The notes beneath the pieces were generated by a model, which saw only the letters and a list, made by a program, of their open reading frames with translations, had not been told where the DNA came from and searched no databases. From Candidatus Dechloromonas phosphorivorans (lineage in GTDB: Bacteria > Pseudomonadota > Gammaproteobacteria > Burkholderiales > Rhodocyclaceae), in the NCBI GenBank assembly GCA_016721185.1, contig JADKIP010000016.1:1-64000 (forward strand): a stretch of DNA of 64,000 nucleotides, read 5' to 3'. The translations under genes and the position numbers were made by a program. Positions 54,853 through 64,000 of the stretch are shown in pieces. Numbering within the stretch: the stretch's first letter is position 1; each line of letters starts with the position of its first letter.

Positions 54853-55743
54853 TTGGCAAAAACGTGTGTTCTGGTCGTTGATGATGAGCCGATTGGCCGC
54901 GAGATGATGGCGGAAAATCTGACGTATGAAGGTTATCTGGTCGTTGAGGCCGACTCTGGTGAGGCGGCCTGGGATTTGATCGATGCCGAACCGGCACGTT
55001 TTCATGTCATTTTGCTGGATCGCCTGATGCCCGACATGGACGGCATTGATGTGTTGCGCCGGATGAAAGCCCGGCCCGAAACGATGCATCTTCCCGTCAT
55101 CATGCAGACCGGCATGACGGCTGACAGCGAGGTGCTCGAAGGCCTCAAGGCCGGTGCCTACTACTACCTGACCAAGCCCTTTGCTGCCGATACCCTGCTC
55201 GCTATCGTTGCGGCTGCCGCGCGTGACTATTACAGTCGCCAGGCTTTGGCCGAGGAGGTTAAACGTCAGGGCAACGTGCTCAGCTGCCTGGCCGAGGCGC
55301 GATTCATTTTCCGTACACCGCAGGAAGCCCGTGATCTGGCGACCTTGCTGGCCAATACCGCACCGGACCCTGGCCGTATCGTCCTTGGGCTTTCGGAATT
55401 AATGCTTAATGCCATTGAGCACGGCAATCTGGATATTGGCTACGATCGTAAAACCGCGCTGATCGAAAACGGCAGCCTCGAAGATGAAATCGAGCGGCTC
55501 CTCAATTCCGCTGAATTCAGTAACCGTCATGCCGAGGTCCGGGTGCGCCGTAGCGATGGTGAACTCAGCTTCCGGATTTGTGATCAAGGCGCCGGCTTCA
55601 ACTGGCAGGGCTATCTGGAAATGAGTCCGGAGCGCGCTTTTGACACTCATGGTCGCGGGATTGCGATGGCGCGCATGCTCAGTTTTGAGCGCGTCGAATA
55701 CGCCGCGCAAGGGAATGAAGTCGAGGCCGTGATCCGGCTTTAG
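54853..55743 (+). CDS. Response regulator with C-terminal HATPase domain
   Basis: 296 residues from TTG 54853, preceded by AAGGA. A receiver domain (1-125) has VLVVDDEP, Asp 56 (VILLDRLMPDMDG) and the Thr and Lys of QTGMTA and LTKPF. A linker helix leads to a HATPase_c domain (about 165-296) of the anti-sigma/RsbW type: LGLSELMLNAIEHGNLDIG (N-box) and DQGAGFNWQGYLE then HGRGIAMARM (G-boxes). No phosphatase PP2C domain is attached. It is convergent with the two hybrid kinases, which are the likely phosphodonors. Confidence 0.88.
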   Translation: MAKTCVLVVDDEPIGREMMAENLTYEGYLVVEADSGEAAWDLIDAEPARFHVILLDRLMPDMDGIDVLRRMKARPETMHLPVIMQTGMTADSEVLEGLKAGAYYYLTKPFAADTLLAIVAAAARDYYSRQALAEEVKRQGNVLSCLAEARFIFRTPQEARDLATLLANTAPDPGRIVLGLSELMLNAIEHGNLDIGYDRKTALIENGSLEDEIERLLNSAEFSNRHAEVRVRRSDGELSFRICDQGAGFNWQGYLEMSPERAFDTHGRGIAMARMLSFERVEYAAQGNEVEAVIRL

Positions 55744-55786
55744 TCCAGCTTGCAGTTGCGGAGTTTCAGACAAGCACAGCCGCGCC

Positions 55787-58700
55787 TCAACGCAGTTCAG
55801 GATGGCTGGCCAGGGCTCCTTGCAGCAGATCCAGGGCTGAGGGGAAGTCAAAGTTGCCCAATAGCTGATTGAGCTGATGGTAGTTCTTGCCCAGCAGGGC
55901 TTGCAGCTGGGCGCTGTTAAGCGTCGCCAGTTCAGCGCTACGCATATCGTCCTCCGCCAACAGTGCGAGCAATGATTTGATGATCGGACGCAGTTTTTCC
56001 GGGTCAATAGCAATGGCCGGTTCTGCGAGGCAGCTTTGGGTGCCGAGGGCGAGCCGCAGTGCGTCAATCTGCGTATTTTCGACTTTTTCCAGCTGCTTGA
56101 TGCCTTGAGCCACGGTGTCCGCCGACGCCTTGTTGCGCAGCGCCTGCTCAAGTGCGGCGGCGGCCTGTTGCGTCGCTGCAAGGCCAAGAATGCCGGCTGC
56201 ACCTTTCAAGGTGTGGGCGTGGCGTTGGGCCCCAGGCGTGTCACCATCGGCCAGGCTTTGTTCAATGACTGCCGCTGTATGACTGTGACGCTGCAGATAT
56301 TTTTCCAGTAGCGCGAGGTATTTTTCTGTTTTGCCACTGAAAGAAGTCAGGCCGGCTTGCACGTTGAAACCCGGCTGGGTGGACAGTTGTTCCATGATCG
56401 CTGCCGCGTCGTTGTTGACGCGACTGGGCAGCCGGTCCGGTGTCGTGATTGAGGGCTGCCGGCCCGCGCTGGTCGGTAGCCAGTGCAGCAAGACGGCGTG
56501 CAGTGCCTTGATCTCGACCGGTTTGCTCAGGTAGTCGACCATACCGGCATCCAGGCAGGCACTACGATCCTCGGCAAATGCGTTGGCGGTCATGGCAACG
56601 ATGGCTGCGGTCGACTGGCCAGGCAGGGCCAAAATGTGGCGGCAGGCTTCCAGTCCATTCATCACCGGCATTTCCATATCCATCAGGATCAGGTCGTAGG
56701 CGGTCTGGCTCGCCATGTCGACTGCAATCTGGCCATTTTCCGCGACATCGGCAATCAGTCCGACCCCTGCCAACTGGTCGAGTGCAACCTCGCGATTCAA
56801 TGGGTCATCCTCAACCAGCAGGATGCGGGCGCCGGTGCGGGTGTTTTTGATTTCCGTTTCGGCATCAATGGTGAGCAGGTGCGGTTCCGGCACATTTTCA
56901 GCCAGATGCAGGCGCGCCGTCATCCAGAAGGTGCTGCCTTGGCCAGGCGTGCTTTCAAGACCGGCTTCGCCACCCATCAGTTGCGCCAGTTGGCGGCTGA
57001 TGGCGAGGCCAAGGCCGGTGCCGCCGTAGCGCCGGCTGGTGGATTCGTCGGCTTGGGCAAAAGGCTTGAAGAGGTGCATTTGCGCCGCTGGCGAGATGCC
57101 GATCCCGGTATCTTCAACCTCGAAGCGCAGCAGCACGCTGCCATCCTGATCTTCCATCCCCTGGGCGCGCAGCACAATATGGCCGTGGTCGGTGAATTTG
57201 ACTGCATTCGACAGGAAATTAAGCAAGACCTGTTGCAGGCGCAAGGGGTCGCCACGCAGTGCGGCAGGGAGTGTGGTCGCGATTTCGGTGCGCAGTTCCA
57301 GGCCTTTGTCATGCGCCTTGAATTCGATCATGGCCAGCGTTTCGGCGATCAGGCGCTCGGTCGAGAAGTCGATTTCCTGCAGACTGAGGTGTTCCGCTTC
57401 GATCTTCGAGAGATCAAGAATGTCGTTAATGACGGTGAGCAGGTGTTGTGCCGAATCAGCAACCCGGCCCAGGCGCGCCTTCATGCGCGGCTCAATCACC
57501 TCGCGGCTCATCAGGTAGGTGAGGCCGATAATGGCATTCAGCGGTGTGCGGATTTCGTGGCTCATGTTGGCCAGGAAGGCACTTTTGGCGCGGCTGGCGC
57601 GCTCGGCCTCTTCCTTGGCGATGGCCAGTTCATAGGTCCGTTCTTCCACCATCGACTCCAGGCGCCGGCCGTAGCGGGCGAGTTCGGCCTGCGCCTTGCG
57701 GCGTTCGGTGATGTCGGCGGTAAAGGCAAGAATATGGCTCTCGCCGTCAATTTCGATCAGCGCAGCCGAAATGTCGACGTTATGGATCAGCCCGCTGTGA
57801 TCCTGCCAGATGGTTTCGTGATGCAGGACGCTGCCTGTCGCCTTGACGGCGTCGATAAATTTGTTACGCAGCTGGCTATCGGGCCAAAGGCCGATTTCCA
57901 GCGAGGTTCGGCCCAGCATGTCTTCCCGTTTCCAGCCGAAATCACGCAGATAGTTTTCATTGACATCAATGATCAGCCCATCACGGACCCGTGCGATCGA
58001 GGCAGAAAGCGGGCTGGCGTGGAAGGCGATCTGGAAGCGCTGTTGTTCGGAACGCCGTGCCGACTCTGTCTCAAACAATACGCGATAGCGCCGCACCCCT
58101 ATCGCTTGGTAGATGATGCCAAAGGCTGCCGCGGCGGCAGCGAGCAGGCCGATGATGAGCGCAATAATCAGGTAAGACGATGTTTGCCACTCGGCCATCG
58201 CTTCATCGCGCGACACTTTGGCAACCAGGTGCCAGGGGGTTTCGGGAATGGACTTGATGGCTGCCAGCACAGGCTTGCCCTGATAGTCCCGACCTTCCAC
58301 AAAGCCCTGGAGGCCACCAAAAACCGCCATGACGCTCGGCACCTCGCCCTGAGTTTCCGAGATGCGAAAATGCAGCGCCGCATCGGCACGCTGGCGCACT
58401 TCGTTGAGGAACAGCACATGGTCGCCATCCCGCCGAACGAGCAAGGTCTCGGCGCTAGCGCTTGGCACCGGCCAGGATTGCAGGGCGGGAAAGAGGAAGG
58501 TGTTGGGGTCGATCTGCAACAAAATGCTGCCGACCCGCCGTTTTGTTTTGTCATCGCCGAGCATCAGCGGCACCACAACGTCGGCATGTGCCATGCCGAG
58601 TTTCGGATGCGCATGTAGATCGGTCATGTTGGCACGCCCGGAGCTGAAAGCCGCTTCTTGCGCCACGAAGATACTGTCGTTGAGCTTGCCCTCGTGCCGG

Positions 58701-59089
58701 CCACTCAGGCTGAGTCGAAGATTGCCATCGCTGTCGATCACCAGGATATCCTGGTAGTGATAGTTGTCCTTGATCGACTGCAGGTGCTCAAGCACACGTT
58801 TCATGCTGGCCGCCGGTGCGGTTTTTGCCTGAAAAATGTCGTCGACCGCAGCAACCAGTTGGGGGTTCTCTGCCAGTACCTGCCCATCGGCAATACGACT
58901 TTGCCGCCACTCAATAATCTGCCGCGACTTCAGTTCGCTGATCGAACGCAGTTGTTCGCTGACATGTTTGAGCTGGTTCTTGCTTTCGTTCTGGTAATAC
59001 AAATAGCCACTGATGCCAAGCGCAGCAAAAATCAGTAAAAAAGTCGGGAGAAACCAGCGGGATGGCGGGTGTTTTTCAAATTGATCCAT
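55787..59089 (-). CDS. Hybrid histidine kinase with Cache, PAS, REC and Hpt
   Basis: 1100 residues from ATG 59089 (MDQFEKHPPSRWFLPTFLLI), overlapping a GAGGCGGAT binding site. TM1 is about 12-32 and TM2 about 305-330 (IIALIIGLLAAAAAAFGII), with a large periplasmic Cache-type domain between them. A PAS domain (about 365-475), a coiled coil, HisKA with NMSHEIRTPLNAIIG (His near 509), HATPase, a receiver (LILMDMEMPVMNG, Asp near 802) and an Hpt domain (HAHTLKGAAGILG, His near 958) follow. It is an all-in-one phosphorelay without its own output. The gene ends 44 bases from the convergent response regulator and follows the next kinase after 7 bases. Confidence 0.92.
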   Translation of the reverse strand: MDQFEKHPPSRWFLPTFLLIFAALGISGYLYYQNESKNQLKHVSEQLRSISELKSRQIIEWRQSRIADGQVLAENPQLVAAVDDIFQAKTAPAASMKRVLEHLQSIKDNYHYQDILVIDSDGNLRLSLSGRHEGKLNDSIFVAQEAAFSSGRANMTDLHAHPKLGMAHADVVVPLMLGDDKTKRRVGSILLQIDPNTFLFPALQSWPVPSASAETLLVRRDGDHVLFLNEVRQRADAALHFRISETQGEVPSVMAVFGGLQGFVEGRDYQGKPVLAAIKSIPETPWHLVAKVSRDEAMAEWQTSSYLIIALIIGLLAAAAAAFGIIYQAIGVRRYRVLFETESARRSEQQRFQIAFHASPLSASIARVRDGLIIDVNENYLRDFGWKREDMLGRTSLEIGLWPDSQLRNKFIDAVKATGSVLHHETIWQDHSGLIHNVDISAALIEIDGESHILAFTADITERRKAQAELARYGRRLESMVEERTYELAIAKEEAERASRAKSAFLANMSHEIRTPLNAIIGLTYLMSREVIEPRMKARLGRVADSAQHLLTVINDILDLSKIEAEHLSLQEIDFSTERLIAETLAMIEFKAHDKGLELRTEIATTLPAALRGDPLRLQQVLLNFLSNAVKFTDHGHIVLRAQGMEDQDGSVLLRFEVEDTGIGISPAAQMHLFKPFAQADESTSRRYGGTGLGLAISRQLAQLMGGEAGLESTPGQGSTFWMTARLHLAENVPEPHLLTIDAETEIKNTRTGARILLVEDDPLNREVALDQLAGVGLIADVAENGQIAVDMASQTAYDLILMDMEMPVMNGLEACRHILALPGQSTAAIVAMTANAFAEDRSACLDAGMVDYLSKPVEIKALHAVLLHWLPTSAGRQPSITTPDRLPSRVNNDAAAIMEQLSTQPGFNVQAGLTSFSGKTEKYLALLEKYLQRHSHTAAVIEQSLADGDTPGAQRHAHTLKGAAGILGLAATQQAAAALEQALRNKASADTVAQGIKQLEKVENTQIDALRLALGTQSCLAEPAIAIDPEKLRPIIKSLLALLAEDDMRSAELATLNSAQLQALLGKNYHQLNQLLGNFDFPSALDLLQGALASHPELR

Positions 59090-59096
59090 ATCCGCC

Positions 59097-63992
<4,896 letters not shown>

Positions 63993-64000
63993 GATCGCCT

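Noticed and set aside
57562..58554. Several short frames within the kinase region
   Set aside because: All fall inside intact HisKA/PAS coding sequence in other frames and carry no motifs.
56483..58618. Open frame of 711 codons on the plus strand opposite the hybrid kinase
   Set aside because: It lies wholly antisense to a strongly conserved kinase, has no recognisable motif, and reflects the codon bias of the real gene.

Overview
The window looks like chromosomal DNA of a free-living, respiring betaproteobacterium, most likely of the Rhodocyclales (Dechloromonas/Azonexus-like). This is an inference from gene content and remembered family resemblance: split PntAA/PntAB/PntB transhydrogenase, aceK beside icd, a DUF3579-ParA-argD-argF-argG block, many chemoreceptors and multi-sensor kinases, and moderately high G+C. 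No tRNA, rRNA or CRISPR array was found.

Layout. 1-6.8 kb is a decayed or poorly sequenced accessory stretch: frameshifted rhodanese, Spy/CpxP-like protein, a whole but frameshifted IS21-family element (1850-4628, with terminal repeats and a GCAAG target duplication), a multiply frameshifted dinB and a YeeE/YedE scrap. 6.8-16.7 kb holds a frameshifted chemoreceptor, the pnt operon, aceK/icd, murI and a CoA-transferase. 16.7-23.6 kb holds a chemoreceptor, queG/tsaE/amiC, an orphan 299-residue protein and a diguanylate cyclase. 23.7-29.7 kb is the housekeeping run ribF-ileS-lspA-fkpB-ispH-rpsT. 29.7-35.5 kb is DUF3579, parA-like, argD-argF-argG, DUF2788, ppnP and yajQ. 35.6-40.0 kb carries an amidotransferase, a retroviral-type aspartic protease, a Nudix hydrolase, a CobD-like membrane protein and a thiolase.

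The most interesting part is 40.1-54.8 kb, a two-unit peptide-modification locus. Unit 1 is a circularly permuted ATP-grasp enzyme, an Alpha-E protein and the proteasome-like peptidase Anbu. Unit 2 is a transglutaminase-DUF2126 protein, an ATP-grasp/Alpha-E fusion, a second transglutaminase with a Glu/Lys/Ala-rich tail and a flavoprotein. A P-type cation ATPase lies between them. Each unit is preceded by a sigma-54 type promoter (GG-N10-GC) and, 50-90 bp further upstream, by a closely related NtrC-like site (GCAC-N7-G(T/G)GC). I therefore infer that both units form one nitrogen-limitation regulon.

54.8-64 kb is a signalling cluster: a response regulator with an ATPase domain, convergent with two tandem hybrid histidine kinases; the second probably runs off the end of the window.

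Two window-wide signals cut across the genes. First, a 13-bp word TGCTGCGGTC(A/G)AC occurs 12 times exactly, on both strands, in and between genes. Second, single-base homopolymer-type frameshifts are dense in the first 9 kb and then appear only once more, in the essential gene ileS, which points to sequence error for at least some of them.
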